This document shows, in pieces, positions 17,035-26,718 of a DNA stretch of 64,000 nt (its first letter is position 1; every line of letters begins with the position of its first letter). Under the pieces are notes generated by a model that saw nothing but the letters and a program-made list of their open reading frames with translations, was not told the origin of the DNA and made no database searches. Both the position numbers and the translations under genes were made by a program. This DNA comes from Holophagales bacterium (lineage in GTDB: Bacteria > Acidobacteriota > Thermoanaerobaculia > UBA5066), in assembly GCA_016716705.1 (NCBI GenBank), contig JADJVF010000008.1, positions 84,501 through 148,500 on the forward strand. The letters are read 5' to 3'.

Positions 17035-18180
17035 GTGACCGAGAAAGATCCGGACGAACGCGCGGCGGGCCCGGCGGACCGACCGAAGACCAACAAGGCG
17101 ATCCTCGTGGGGGTTTACGGGAAGACGCTGAGCCGCGCCGAGGCCGAAGACCACCTCGACGAGCTGGAGCGCCTCGTCGACACGGCGGGGGGCGTCGTCG
17201 TCGCCCGCGCCCTCCAGGAGCGCTCGTCCCCCGATTCGGCGACCTACGTCGGCAAGGGGAAGCTGAAGGAGCTCGTCGAGGCCGCGGAGGCGCTGGAGGC
17301 GGGCATGGTCGTCTTCGACGACGAGCTCTCCCCCTCGCAGACCCGAAACCTCGAGAAGGAGCTGCCGGCGCAGGTCCTCGACCGCCCGAACGTCATCCTC
17401 TCCATCTTCGCCTCGCGCGCCCGGAGCCGCGAGGCGATGACGCAGGTCGAGCTGGCCCGCCTCCAGTACCTCCTCCCGCGCCTCACCGGCGCGCAGACCG
17501 GCATGGCCCAGCAGCGGGGCGGCGGCGCCTTCCGCGCGGGCGGCGGCGAGAAGAAGCTCGAGCTCGACAAGCGGAAGATCCGCCGGCGGATCGCGACCCT
17601 CAAGGAAGACCTCGAGAAGATCGAGACGAGCCGCAGCGTCCGCCGCCGGCACCTGCGCAACGTCGCGACCGTCTCCCTCGTCGGCTACACGAACGCCGGC
17701 AAGACGACCCTCTTCAACCGCCTCACCTCCTCGAAGGAGTTCGCCGAGGACCGCCTCTTCGCGACGCTCGACGCGCGCCACGCGCGCCTCCACGGCGTCG
17801 GCGGCCGGGCGATCGTCGTCTCCGACACGGTCGGTTTCCTTCGCAAGCTCCCGCACACGCTCGTCGCCTCCTTCCGCTCGACCCTGAAGGAGGTCGAGGA
17901 GGCCGACCTCCTCGTCCACGTCGTCGACGCCTCCTCGCCGCACGCCGAGGATCAGCGCCGCGTCGCCGAGGAGGTCCTCGCGGACCTGGGCGTCCCGGCA
18001 GACCGCGTTCTCCTCGCCTACAACAAGACCGACCGGCCCGGGGCCATCGCGCCCGCCGGGGAGATCGCGATCTCCGCCGTGACCGGCGAGGGCCTTCCCG
18101 ACCTGCGCCAGTCCATCGTGGCCCGCCTCCTCTCGCTGGGCGTGACGGTCCCGGTCCTCGGAGCGCCCCCGCCGGCATGA
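17035..18180 (+). CDS. hflX: ribosome-associated GTPase HflX
   Basis: 381 residues from a GTG. The N-terminal HflX domain has YVGKGKLKEL, VVFDDELSPSQTRNLEK, VLDRPNVILSIFASRA and an RQ-type glycine loop (RGGGAFRAGGGEKKLE). The G domain begins at about 210 with GYTNAGKTTLF (G1), DTVGFLRKLP (G3) and NKTD (G4). HflX splits stalled or hibernating 70S ribosomes. The TGA overlaps the ATG of the next gene (ATGA), coupling hflX to the giant regulator. Start chosen for the nearby -10 and typical length; an upstream TTG is possible. Confidence 0.95.
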   Translation: MTEKDPDERAAGPADRPKTNKAILVGVYGKTLSRAEAEDHLDELERLVDTAGGVVVARALQERSSPDSATYVGKGKLKELVEAAEALEAGMVVFDDELSPSQTRNLEKELPAQVLDRPNVILSIFASRARSREAMTQVELARLQYLLPRLTGAQTGMAQQRGGGAFRAGGGEKKLELDKRKIRRRIATLKEDLEKIETSRSVRRRHLRNVATVSLVGYTNAGKTTLFNRLTSSKEFAEDRLFATLDARHARLHGVGGRAIVVSDTVGFLRKLPHTLVASFRSTLKEVEEADLLVHVVDASSPHAEDQRRVAEEVLADLGVPADRVLLAYNKTDRPGAIAPAGEIAISAVTGEGLPDLRQSIVARLLSLGVTVPVLGAPPPA

Positions 18181-21100
18181 TCCGCGCCGGCGCCGCGCTC
18201 CCGCCGCGCTTCGAGGCGCGTGCGGCCCTGTCGGAAGGGACGTCGCCGCGCGTCGTCGCCGCCTTCGACCGGGAGACGGGCCGGCGCGTCGTCCTGAAGA
18301 TCGGCGGCGGAGCAGGGAGCGAAGAATCGCTCGCGCTGCGCAAGGAGTTCCGGCTCCTCGCCTCGCTCGACCATCCCTCCATCGTCAAGGCGCGCGACTT
18401 CGGCTTCACGGCCGACGGGCTCGCCTGGTTCTCGACCGACGAGGTCGACGGACCCGACCTCGCCACGTTCGCCCGCTCGCACGCCCTCCTGGAGAACCTG
18501 TCGGCCCTCGCCGACGTCGCCCACGCCCTCGACTACGTCCACTCGCGCGGCCTCGTCCACGGCGACGTGAAGCCGACGAACGTGAGGGTCCTCGGCGAGC
18601 GCGCCTTCCTCCTCGACTTCGGCCTCGCCTTCGCGCGCGGCGAGGAGGTCGCGGGGATCCGCGGCACGCCGGCCTACCTCGCCCCCGAGGTCCTGCGCGG
18701 CGGCAAGCCCGACCGGCGGGCCGACCTCTACGCCCTCGGCGTCACGTTCTACGAGGCGCTCACGGGCGTCCTGCCGACCGCCGGGCGGGACCTCGGCGGC
18801 GTCCTGCGCTTCCACCTCGAGGAAGACGTCCCGGTCGCCTCGCGCGTCACGCCCGGCATCCCGAGCCGCCTCGACCGGATCCTCGCGCAGCTGATGGAAC
18901 GGGACCCGGCAGCCCGGACCCCTTCGGCGAGGACGCTTCTCGACGACCTCGGCCGCGACTTCGGCCTCGTCCGCGGCTCGACGTGGGACGCGCGCCCCGA
19001 GCTCCTCACGCCCCCCTTCTGCGGCCGCGTCGAGCTTCTCGGTCGCTTTTCGCAGGCGCTGCGCCATGCGGCGGAAGGGTCGGGGAAGGCGATCGTCGTC
19101 CTCGGCCCGGAAGGGGCGGGAAAGTCGCGGCTCCTGGCCGAGTGGCGCGCCCTGGCGCAGTCGGAAGGGGCCCTCGTCGTCGAGGGGAGGGCCGTTGCCG
19201 AGGACCGGACTCCCTACCGCCCCGTCCTCGACGTCCTCTCGGCCCTCACGCGACGCGGCGGCTCGGCCGGCGCCCCGGCGCGCGCGGCCCTCGCCCGGGT
19301 CGCGCGCCTCGCCGCCACCGGGGCCGACGCGCCCCCCATCTCGCGCCTCACGGAGGAGTCGAGCCGGCTCGCCCTCTTCGACGAGGTCCTCGCCGCTCTC
19401 GAGGCGACCCGCCGCACCGAGGCGGGCGATCGCCCGCTCGTCGTCCTCGTCGACGACCTCCACCTCGCCGACCGCGCGACGGCGGCGCTCCTCTCCTTTC
19501 TCTTCAAGGCGGCCGAGTCGCGGCCCCTCGTCGTCGCCGCGGCTGCCGAGCCGGCCGCGCCGCCCGAGCCGGGGGCCGACCCGAACGAGGCCCTCACGCC
19601 TCTCGAGGACCTCGCCCTTCCCCCCTGGCACCTCACCCCGCTCTCAGAGGGGGAGACCGCCAACGCCGCCTCCGGCGCGCTCGGCCGGAAGGACCTTCCC
19701 GAAGAGCTGACCCGGCTCGTCCACCACGAGAGCCAGGGGTGGCCCGGGCCGCTCGTCTCGCTCCTCGAGCAGCTCGTCGACAAGCGCGTCGTCTCGCTGC
19801 GCGACGGACAGCTCGTCGTCGACGCCGAGCTGCACCGGCGCTTCTCGCGTCCCGGGGCCGCGGCCGAGTGGGCCGACGCCCGTCTCGCGGCGCTTCCCCC
19901 GGCCCGGCGCGAGCTCCTCGGGGCGCTCTCCGTCGTCCCCGCCGACCTGACGTTCGAGCTGGCCCTGCGCCTCTCGGCGGTCGCGCTCGGCGAGCGCTCG
20001 GGAGGCGCCGTGCGCGAGGCCGACGCCCTCGCCGACGCCCTCGGAGCGCTCGCCTTCGCGGGGCTTCTCGGGAAGCGGGAGCTGTCGGGGGAGCCGGTCT
20101 GGGAGTTCGCTCTCGCGAGGACGCGCGAGCAGCTCGCGGCCTCGCTCCCCGACGACAGGCGCCGGCTCCTCCACGACGCGGCGGCGGCGTACTTCGAGGA
20201 GCGTCTCGCCGAGCGCCCCGACCTCCTTCCGGCCGCCGCGCTCCACGCGCTCCGGGGGAGCGGCGCGGAGAGGGCCGTCCGGCTGGGTCTCGCCTCGGCG
20301 GCGCGGGCCGAGCGGCTCTTCGCCTACGACCAGGCGGCGCAGTCCTACAGCGGCGTCCTCGAGTTCCTCGACCTCGCGGGGCGGGCCGCCGAGAAGGGCG
20401 CCGTTCGCGAGCGGCTCGGCGACGTCCACTTCCGCGCCGGCAACTGGAGGCGCGCGCTCGCGGCCTACCACTTTCTCCTCAAGGAGCTCGGCGTCCGGCC
20501 CGATGCCGACGACCCGGCCGTCCGCCGCCACGCGGCCCTCCTCACCTTCAAGATCGGGATGATCCGGCTGCGCCGCGGAGACGTGGAAGCGGCACGGGCC
20601 CTCTTCGACCGTGCGGAAGGGGAGCTCGACACGGTCGGGACGACCGAGGAGCGGGCCCGCCTGCTCGACGCCTCCGCCCGCGCCCGCCTCGAGCGGGGCG
20701 ACCCCGACGGCGCCCAGGCCAAGGCCGAGGCGGCCCTCGCCCTCGCGGGTTCCGAGCTGCCCGACGACCTTCGCTCGCTCCTGCTCGGCACGCTCGGGTC
20801 GGTCGCGTTCCAGCGTGGCGACCACGCGGTGGCCGAGGAAAGGCTCGAAGCCGCCGTCGAGGCGGCCCGGCGGACCGAACGGGGCGACCTCGTCCGGCGC
20901 TCTCTCTCGGCCCTCGCCGCCGTCCTCGCCCGGACCGGGCGTTGGCAGGAGAGCGAGGCGATGGAGAGGGAGTGCTTCGAGGAGGCCGAGCGCTCGCGCG
21001 ACCTCTGGGGCATCACGGCTTCGCTCGCGAACCTCGCGGCCCTCCAGTGCGGCCGAGGCGACTACGCGGCGGCGCGCAGCGGTCTCGAACGGGCGTTCGA

Positions 21101-23480
21101 GATTCACCGCCGCCTCGGGTCGCCGTTCGGCCAGGCCCAGACGGCCGTCGGCCTCGGGGCCTGCGACGAGGTCCTCGGGCGCTGGGACGAGGCGGAAGCG
21201 AGCTATCGTCTCGCCCTCGACCTGCTCGACGAGGGCACCGGGCGAGCCGCGATCGACGCGCAACGGGCGCTCGGGAACCTCCTTCGCAAGCGGGGTGACC
21301 TCGACCGGGCGGAGCGCTCCCTTTTCGAGACGCTCGACGCAGCCCGCGGCACGGGCGAGGCGCCGCTCGTCGCGTCGGTCCTGCTCCCGCTCGGGCTCCT
21401 CGAGCGCGACCGCGAGCGGCTCGACGAGGCGCGCCGGCACCTGGACCAGGCCCTCGAGATTCTTTCCGAAGGGGGCGCCGCCGACGGCCTCGGCCGGGCC
21501 CTCGCCGACTCCGCCGAGCTGGCCTTCCGGATGGGCGAGATCGAGCGGTGCGAACGGGAAACGGCCGAAGCGGGACACCTCTCGCGTCCGCTCGGAGATC
21601 GCCATACCCTCGCCCTCGTCCAGGGCCTGGAGGCACGCCTCTCCCACCACGCGCGGCGGACGGGCGAGGCCGACCGCCTCTTCGAAGACGCCGTTCGCGC
21701 CCTCTCCGACATCGGCGCCGTCTACGACCTCGGCCGCTGCTACTACGAATGGGGCGTGCGGACGCTCGAGAAGGCGCGCGCGGCCGCCCGGCTCGGCACG
21801 GCGGCGCGCCTCTTCGAGCGGATCGGCGCGCTGAGGGAGCTGGAGAGGACGCGGGGCGTCCTCGAGCGGATCGCGACGAAGGCTGCGGCCGAGGCGGCCG
21901 GGGCCGCCCCGCTCGGGCTCGGCGTCATCGGGCTCTACGAGGTCTCGCGCATCGTCAACTCCACGCGCGACCTCTCGGCCGTCCTGGCAGACATCGTCGA
22001 CCTCGCCCTGAAGCGGCTCAACGCAGAGCGCGGGATGATCCTCCTCGCCGATCCCGTCACGAGCCGCCTCTCGGTGCGCGTCGCGCGGAACCTGAAGACC
22101 GGGCGCGAGGACGAAGCCGAGGCGATCTCGCGGTCCGTCGTCGAGAAGGTCGTCGCCAACGGCCGCTCCGTCAGCTCGGCCGACGCGCGGGTCGACCCCC
22201 GGTACCAGGGGCGCGAGTCGATCCACGCCCACGCCATCGTCTCCTTCCTCTGCGTCCCGCTCCTCGTCAAGGAGAGGGCCTCGGGGGCGATCTACGTCGA
22301 TCACCGCAACGCCCCGCGCCTCTTCTCCGAGAGCGACGTCGCCTTCCTCGAGGCCTTCGCCGACCTCGCGGCCGTCGCCATCGAGAACGCCCGCCTCGTC
22401 GAGGAGCTCCTCGAGGCGCGCCTGAGGCTCTCCGTCGAGAACGAGAGCCTCAAGGCGAACCTGGGGCGGGGGTGGAACCTCGACGCCCTCGTCGGCAGGT
22501 CCGAGGCGGCGAAGCGGGTGAAGGCGACCCTCCCGCGCGCGGCGGCGGGACCGGTCACGGTCCTCATCCGCGGCGAGTCGGGGACGGGGAAGAACCTCGT
22601 CGCGCGGATCCTCCACGCCCTTTCGCCGCGGGCGCACGGGCCGTTCATCCAGTTCAACTGCGCGGCGCTCCCCGAGACGCTCGCCGAGTCGGAGCTCTTC
22701 GGGCACGAGAAGGGCTCCTTCACCGGCGCCGACCGGAGGAAGCCGGGCCGGTTCGAGCTCGCGCAGGGGGGGACGATCTTCCTCGACGAGATCGGCAAGA
22801 CGTCGCTCGGCATCCAGTCCAAGCTGCTGCGCGTCGTCGAGGACAAGGAGTTCGAGCGCGTCGGCGGGACGCAGACGATCAAGGCCGACACGAAGATCAT
22901 CTCGGCCACGAACCTCGACCTCGAGGCGGCCATCAAGCGGAACGAGTTCCGCGAGGACCTCTTCTACCGCCTCAACGTCGTCCCCATCGAGCTCCCGCCG
23001 CTGCGCAGCCGCCTCGAGGACCTCCCGGCCCTCGTCGAGCACTTCGTCGTCAAGCTCTCCCGCGACCTCGGCGCCGACCCGCGCCGGCTCGATTCCGAGG
23101 TCCTCGACCTCTTCGCCCGCTACCCGTGGCCCGGCAACATCCGCGAGCTGGAAGCGACGCTCCACCGGGCCCTCGTCCTGACCCCGGGCGAGAAGCTCGG
23201 CGTCGACGACTTCCCGTGGGTCCTCGAGTCGCCCCTCCTCTCGGCGGGGCGCATCCCCGCGGGGCGTCTGTCGGGGCCGGCCGATCCCGAGCACGCCGTC
23301 GACCCGGACTACTTCGAGGCGAGCATGTCGGGCCTCGAGCGCGACCTCATCGAGCGCGCCCTCGCCGAATCGGGCGGGAAGATCCGCGAGGCCGCACGCC
23401 GACTGGGCCTGGCGCGCAACACGCTCAAGGCGAAGATGGCGAAGTACGGCCTGAGGGGCCACGACTCCGGTCCGGACTGA
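18177..23480 (+). CDS. giant fusion: Ser/Thr kinase, AAA ATPase, TPR, GAF, sigma-54 activator, Fis-type HTH
   Basis: 1767 residues. Kinase domain, about 12-270: VLK (K41), HGD (128-130) in place of HRD, DFG (147-149), GTPAYLAPE. STAND/AAA_16-like ATPase from about 285: Walker A GPEGAGKS (310-317), Walker B LVVLVDDLHLAD. TPR-like helical repeats about 715-1240. GAF domain about 1262-1410. Sigma-54 AAA+ domain: GESGTGKN (1466-1473), GSFTGA (1513-1518; Ala to Ser at the second position of GAFTGA), IFLDEIG and FREDLFYRLNV. A Fis-like helix-turn-helix lies at about 1722-1760 (KIREAARRLGLARNTLK). It would bind an enhancer and drive sigma-54 promoters in response to GAF/TPR signals, and may phosphorylate partners. 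Targets are unknown. Confidence 0.9.
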   Translation: MIRAGAALPPRFEARAALSEGTSPRVVAAFDRETGRRVVLKIGGGAGSEESLALRKEFRLLASLDHPSIVKARDFGFTADGLAWFSTDEVDGPDLATFARSHALLENLSALADVAHALDYVHSRGLVHGDVKPTNVRVLGERAFLLDFGLAFARGEEVAGIRGTPAYLAPEVLRGGKPDRRADLYALGVTFYEALTGVLPTAGRDLGGVLRFHLEEDVPVASRVTPGIPSRLDRILAQLMERDPAARTPSARTLLDDLGRDFGLVRGSTWDARPELLTPPFCGRVELLGRFSQALRHAAEGSGKAIVVLGPEGAGKSRLLAEWRALAQSEGALVVEGRAVAEDRTPYRPVLDVLSALTRRGGSAGAPARAALARVARLAATGADAPPISRLTEESSRLALFDEVLAALEATRRTEAGDRPLVVLVDDLHLADRATAALLSFLFKAAESRPLVVAAAAEPAAPPEPGADPNEALTPLEDLALPPWHLTPLSEGETANAASGALGRKDLPEELTRLVHHESQGWPGPLVSLLEQLVDKRVVSLRDGQLVVDAELHRRFSRPGAAAEWADARLAALPPARRELLGALSVVPADLTFELALRLSAVALGERSGGAVREADALADALGALAFAGLLGKRELSGEPVWEFALARTREQLAASLPDDRRRLLHDAAAAYFEERLAERPDLLPAAALHALRGSGAERAVRLGLASAARAERLFAYDQAAQSYSGVLEFLDLAGRAAEKGAVRERLGDVHFRAGNWRRALAAYHFLLKELGVRPDADDPAVRRHAALLTFKIGMIRLRRGDVEAARALFDRAEGELDTVGTTEERARLLDASARARLERGDPDGAQAKAEAALALAGSELPDDLRSLLLGTLGSVAFQRGDHAVAEERLEAAVEAARRTERGDLVRRSLSALAAVLARTGRWQESEAMERECFEEAERSRDLWGITASLANLAALQCGRGDYAAARSGLERAFEIHRRLGSPFGQAQTAVGLGACDEVLGRWDEAEASYRLALDLLDEGTGRAAIDAQRALGNLLRKRGDLDRAERSLFETLDAARGTGEAPLVASVLLPLGLLERDRERLDEARRHLDQALEILSEGGAADGLGRALADSAELAFRMGEIERCERETAEAGHLSRPLGDRHTLALVQGLEARLSHHARRTGEADRLFEDAVRALSDIGAVYDLGRCYYEWGVRTLEKARAAARLGTAARLFERIGALRELERTRGVLERIATKAAAEAAGAAPLGLGVIGLYEVSRIVNSTRDLSAVLADIVDLALKRLNAERGMILLADPVTSRLSVRVARNLKTGREDEAEAISRSVVEKVVANGRSVSSADARVDPRYQGRESIHAHAIVSFLCVPLLVKERASGAIYVDHRNAPRLFSESDVAFLEAFADLAAVAIENARLVEELLEARLRLSVENESLKANLGRGWNLDALVGRSEAAKRVKATLPRAAAGPVTVLIRGESGTGKNLVARILHALSPRAHGPFIQFNCAALPETLAESELFGHEKGSFTGADRRKPGRFELAQGGTIFLDEIGKTSLGIQSKLLRVVEDKEFERVGGTQTIKADTKIISATNLDLEAAIKRNEFREDLFYRLNVVPIELPPLRSRLEDLPALVEHFVVKLSRDLGADPRRLDSEVLDLFARYPWPGNIRELEATLHRALVLTPGEKLGVDDFPWVLESPLLSAGRIPAGRLSGPADPEHAVDPDYFEASMSGLERDLIERALAESGGKIREAARRLGLARNTLKAKMAKYGLRGHDSGPD

Positions 23481-23486
23481 GATGAG

Positions 23487-23518
23487 TTGGGGGAACCCGG
23501 ACCGCCGGTTTCCCCCAA
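23487..23518. terminator. bidirectional hairpin between convergent genes
   Basis: TTGGGGGAA (23487-23495) pairs with TTCCCCCAA (23510-23518), extended inward by CCGG/CCGG around a mismatch. It sits between two converging stops (23480 and 23566). There is no long T tract, so termination efficiency is uncertain. Confidence 0.5.
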
Positions 23519-23565
23519 ACCCCCTCCGCGCGGAGCGGAAGGGAACCTGGACTGCGGGTTTCTCC

Positions 23566-26500
23566 CTACGTCCGCCGCCGGGCCACCCGCGCCTCGATCA
23601 TCTCGTAGAGCGTCGGCAGGACGATGAGCGTCAGGAGGGTCGACGTCGTGATCCCGCCGATGACGACCGTCGCGAGCGGACGGCCGACCTCGGCGCCCGC
23701 TCCGTGCGAGAGGGCCATCGGGAGGAAGCCGAGCGCCGCGACGAGCGCCGTCATCATGACGGGCTTCAGCCGCGTCGAGGCGCCCGTCAGGACCGCGAGG
23801 CGCAGCCCCATCCCCTCCTCGCGCAGGCGGTTCACCGACGTGATCATCACGACGCCGTTCAGGACTGCGACGCCGAAGAGGGCGATGAAGCCGACCGACG
23901 CCGAGAGGTTCAGGTTCAGGTCGCGCAGCCAGAGCGCCGCGATGCCGCCGACGAGGGCGAAGGGGACGTTCAGGATGACGAGCGCCGCCTGCCGCGCGAG
24001 GCGGAAGGTGAGGTAGAGGAGCGCGAAGATGATCGCGAGCGAGAGCGGCACGACGATCATCAGCCGCTTCGTGGCGCGCGCCTGGTTCTCGAACTGCCCG
24101 CCCCACTCGGCGTGGTACCCGGTGGGCATCGTCACCTTCTCGCGGACCCGCTTCTGACCCTCGGCCACGAAGCTGCCGATGTCGCGGCCGCGGACGTTCG
24201 TCTGGACGACGAGCCGCCGCTGCCCCGACTCGTGGCTGATCGCCTCGGGGCCCGGGGCCGTCGCGACGCGCGCCACGTTGCCGAGCGGCACCTTCTCGCC
24301 GCCGGGAGCGGTCAGGAGGATCGACGCGATCGCCTCCGGGCTCCGGCGCAGCTCGTCGGGGAGCCGCACCACGACGGCGAAGCGCCTCGGCCCGTCGAGG
24401 ACGTACGTCGCGTCCTTCCCGCCGACGGCCGTCTCGACGACGTCCCTCACGTCGGCCACGTTGAGGCCGGTGCGGGCCATCCGCGCCCGGTCGAGGTCGA
24501 TCTCCACCTGCGCGGCCCCCGAGAGGACCTCGACCTGCAGGTCCGCCGCGCCGCGGACCGTCTCGAGGACGCGCCGGATCTCCTCGCCGAGCTTCTCGAG
24601 GGCCGCGTTGTCCGGCCCGAACACCTTCACGGCCACGTCGGCCTTCACGCCCGAGACGACCTCGTCGAGGCGCATCGCCATCGGCTGCGTGAAGTTGATC
24701 TCGACCCCGGGCAGGTCGGCGAGCGCGACGGCCATCGCGTCGATCAGCTGTTCCTTCGTCCACCCGCTCTTCCACTCCTCGCGCGGGTGGAGGTTGACGT
24801 AGACGTCCCCCTGGTAGATCCCCATCGCCTCGGTGGCGACGTCGGGCCGGCCGATCTTCGTGACGACCTGCTTCACCTCGGGGAAGGTCCTCACGATCCG
24901 CTCCAGCTTCGTCGAGATCTCCACCGACTCGGGGAGCGAGACCGACGGGAGCTTGCGCGACTCGATCAGGATCGCCCCCTCGTCGAGGCGCGGCATGAAC
25001 TCGCTCCCGAGGAACGGGATCGAGGCGAGCGCGACGACGACGACCGCGAGCGCGACGCCGAGCGTCCGCACCCGGTGGTCCATCGCGTCGGCGAGGTGGA
25101 CGGCGTAGTAGCGGCGCAGGCGCCGGAACCACCCTTCGTCGTGCTCGTGCATCGTCTCCTTCAGGACGAGCGCCGAGGCGATCGGGACGGCCGTGAACGA
25201 GAGGAGGAGCGAGCCGAGGATCGCCGAGCAGACGGTGATCGCCATCGGCTTGAACATCTTTCCCTCGAGCCCCTGGAGCGTGAAGATCGGCAGGTAGACC
25301 GCGATGATGATCAGGACGCCGAAGAGGATCGGCCGGGCCACCTCGACGGCGGCGGCCCCGATGATCGTCTCGTGCTTCTTCCGCGGGTCCTCGCCCGGCG
25401 CGGGCTCGGCCCCCTTCTCGGTCTTGCGGCGGATGAAGTTCTCCATCATCACGACCGCGCCGTCGACGATGAGGCCGAAGTCGATCGCCCCGAGCGACAT
25501 CAGGTTCGCCGAGACGCCGAAGATCTTCATCCCGAGGAAGCCGACGAGCATCGAGAGCGGGATCACGGCCGCCACGACGAGCGCGGCGCGGATGTCCTTC
25601 AGGAAGACGAAGAGGACGAGGACGACGAGGAGCGACCCTTCGAGGAGGTTCTTGCGCACCGTGTGGGACGTGCGGTCGATGACCTCGCTCTGGTCGTAGA
25701 ACGGGACGATCGAGAGCCCCTTCGGGAGGCTCTCCGCGATCTCGGCGACCTTCGCCTTCACCCGCTCGGCGATCCTCTTGCCGTTCTCCCCCTGGAGCAT
25801 GATGACCATGCCCGCGACGCTCTCGCCCTTGCCGTCGCGCGTCACGGCGCCGCTGCGCGGCATCTCGCCGATCGTCACGTCGGCCACGTCGGAGACGAAG
25901 ACCGGGACGCTGTCGACCGTGGCGACGACGATCCGCTTCAGGTCCTCGATCCCGGTGGCGAGGCCCAGCCCGCGGACGGTGAAGCGCTCGGAGCGGTGCT
26001 CGATGAAGCCTCCGGAGAAGGTCGCGTTGTTCTCCGAGAGGGCCGTCACGACCTGCCGGAGCGGGAGGCCGAAGCGGTCCAGCTTTCGCGGGTCGACGAG
26101 GACGTGGAACTCCTTCGTCTGGCCGCCCCACGAGTTGATCTCCGAGACGCCGCGCACGGCGCGCAGGCGCGTGCGGACGTCCCAGTCCTGCAGCGCCTTC
26201 TTCGTCATCGGGTCGGCGACGTCCCCCTCGATGAGGTACTGGTAGATCTCGCCGAAGGCGGTCGCCACCGGGCCGAGCGCCGGCTCGGTCCCCTCGGGGA
26301 GGCGCGCCCGGGCGTCGTTCACCCGCTCGGCCACGAGCTGCCGGGCGAAGTAGACCGGCACGTCGTCGTCGAAGACGATCGTCACGATGGAGAGGCCGAA
26401 CTTCGAGAGCGAGCGGACCTCCTGCGAGCGCGGCACGCCCATCAGCGCCGTCTCGATGGGATAGGTCACCTGCTGCTCGACTTCGGTCGCCGAGAGGCCG

Positions 26501-26646
26501 GGGGCCTCGGTGACGACGACGGCCTGGTTGTTCGTCAGGTCGGGGAACGCCTCGACGGGGAGCTCGTTCCAGGCCCAGAGGCCCGAGAGGACGAGGAATC
26601 CCACCATCGCGTGGACGGCCATCCGCCGGCGGTACGCGCCGGCCAC
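23566..26646 (-). CDS. heavy-metal RND efflux pump (CzcA/CusA family)
   Basis: 1026 residues, the expected length. The proton-relay segment of metal-type RND pumps is visible as GAIDFGLIVDGAVVMMEN. Other blocks are LPVEAFPDLTNNQAVV near the N terminus, ARLPEGTEPALGP, IVPFYDQSEVIDRT, GSEFMPRLDEGAIL and FNVPFALVGG-like NVPFALVGGIAALW. It exports divalent or monovalent metal ions across both membranes with the adaptor and outer channel encoded just upstream. The GTG start at 26646 begins within the first transmembrane lead-in (ERFVAGAYRRRM), so the true start may be slightly upstream. Metal specificity is not resolved. Confidence 0.93.
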   Translation of the reverse strand: MAGAYRRRMAVHAMVGFLVLSGLWAWNELPVEAFPDLTNNQAVVVTEAPGLSATEVEQQVTYPIETALMGVPRSQEVRSLSKFGLSIVTIVFDDDVPVYFARQLVAERVNDARARLPEGTEPALGPVATAFGEIYQYLIEGDVADPMTKKALQDWDVRTRLRAVRGVSEINSWGGQTKEFHVLVDPRKLDRFGLPLRQVVTALSENNATFSGGFIEHRSERFTVRGLGLATGIEDLKRIVVATVDSVPVFVSDVADVTIGEMPRSGAVTRDGKGESVAGMVIMLQGENGKRIAERVKAKVAEIAESLPKGLSIVPFYDQSEVIDRTSHTVRKNLLEGSLLVVLVLFVFLKDIRAALVVAAVIPLSMLVGFLGMKIFGVSANLMSLGAIDFGLIVDGAVVMMENFIRRKTEKGAEPAPGEDPRKKHETIIGAAAVEVARPILFGVLIIIAVYLPIFTLQGLEGKMFKPMAITVCSAILGSLLLSFTAVPIASALVLKETMHEHDEGWFRRLRRYYAVHLADAMDHRVRTLGVALAVVVVALASIPFLGSEFMPRLDEGAILIESRKLPSVSLPESVEISTKLERIVRTFPEVKQVVTKIGRPDVATEAMGIYQGDVYVNLHPREEWKSGWTKEQLIDAMAVALADLPGVEINFTQPMAMRLDEVVSGVKADVAVKVFGPDNAALEKLGEEIRRVLETVRGAADLQVEVLSGAAQVEIDLDRARMARTGLNVADVRDVVETAVGGKDATYVLDGPRRFAVVVRLPDELRRSPEAIASILLTAPGGEKVPLGNVARVATAPGPEAISHESGQRRLVVQTNVRGRDIGSFVAEGQKRVREKVTMPTGYHAEWGGQFENQARATKRLMIVVPLSLAIIFALLYLTFRLARQAALVILNVPFALVGGIAALWLRDLNLNLSASVGFIALFGVAVLNGVVMITSVNRLREEGMGLRLAVLTGASTRLKPVMMTALVAALGFLPMALSHGAGAEVGRPLATVVIGGITTSTLLTLIVLPTLYEMIEARVARRRT

Positions 26647-26718
26647 GAACCGTTCGATCCCTTTCGGGGCCGGTCTCCGCCTCGCCGCGGTGCCGGGGGC
26701 CGCTCTTCGCCGCTCACC

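Noticed and set aside
16851..18176. Upstream extension of the giant regulator through hflX
   Set aside because: The extra residues are a shadow of hflX in another frame; the ATG at 18177 with ATGA coupling begins the kinase domain at the right place.
19644..23462. Very long minus-strand open frame opposite the giant regulator
   Set aside because: It is a GC-rich shadow with Arg/Gly/Leu low complexity and no motif; the plus strand has complete kinase, GAF and sigma-54 domains.
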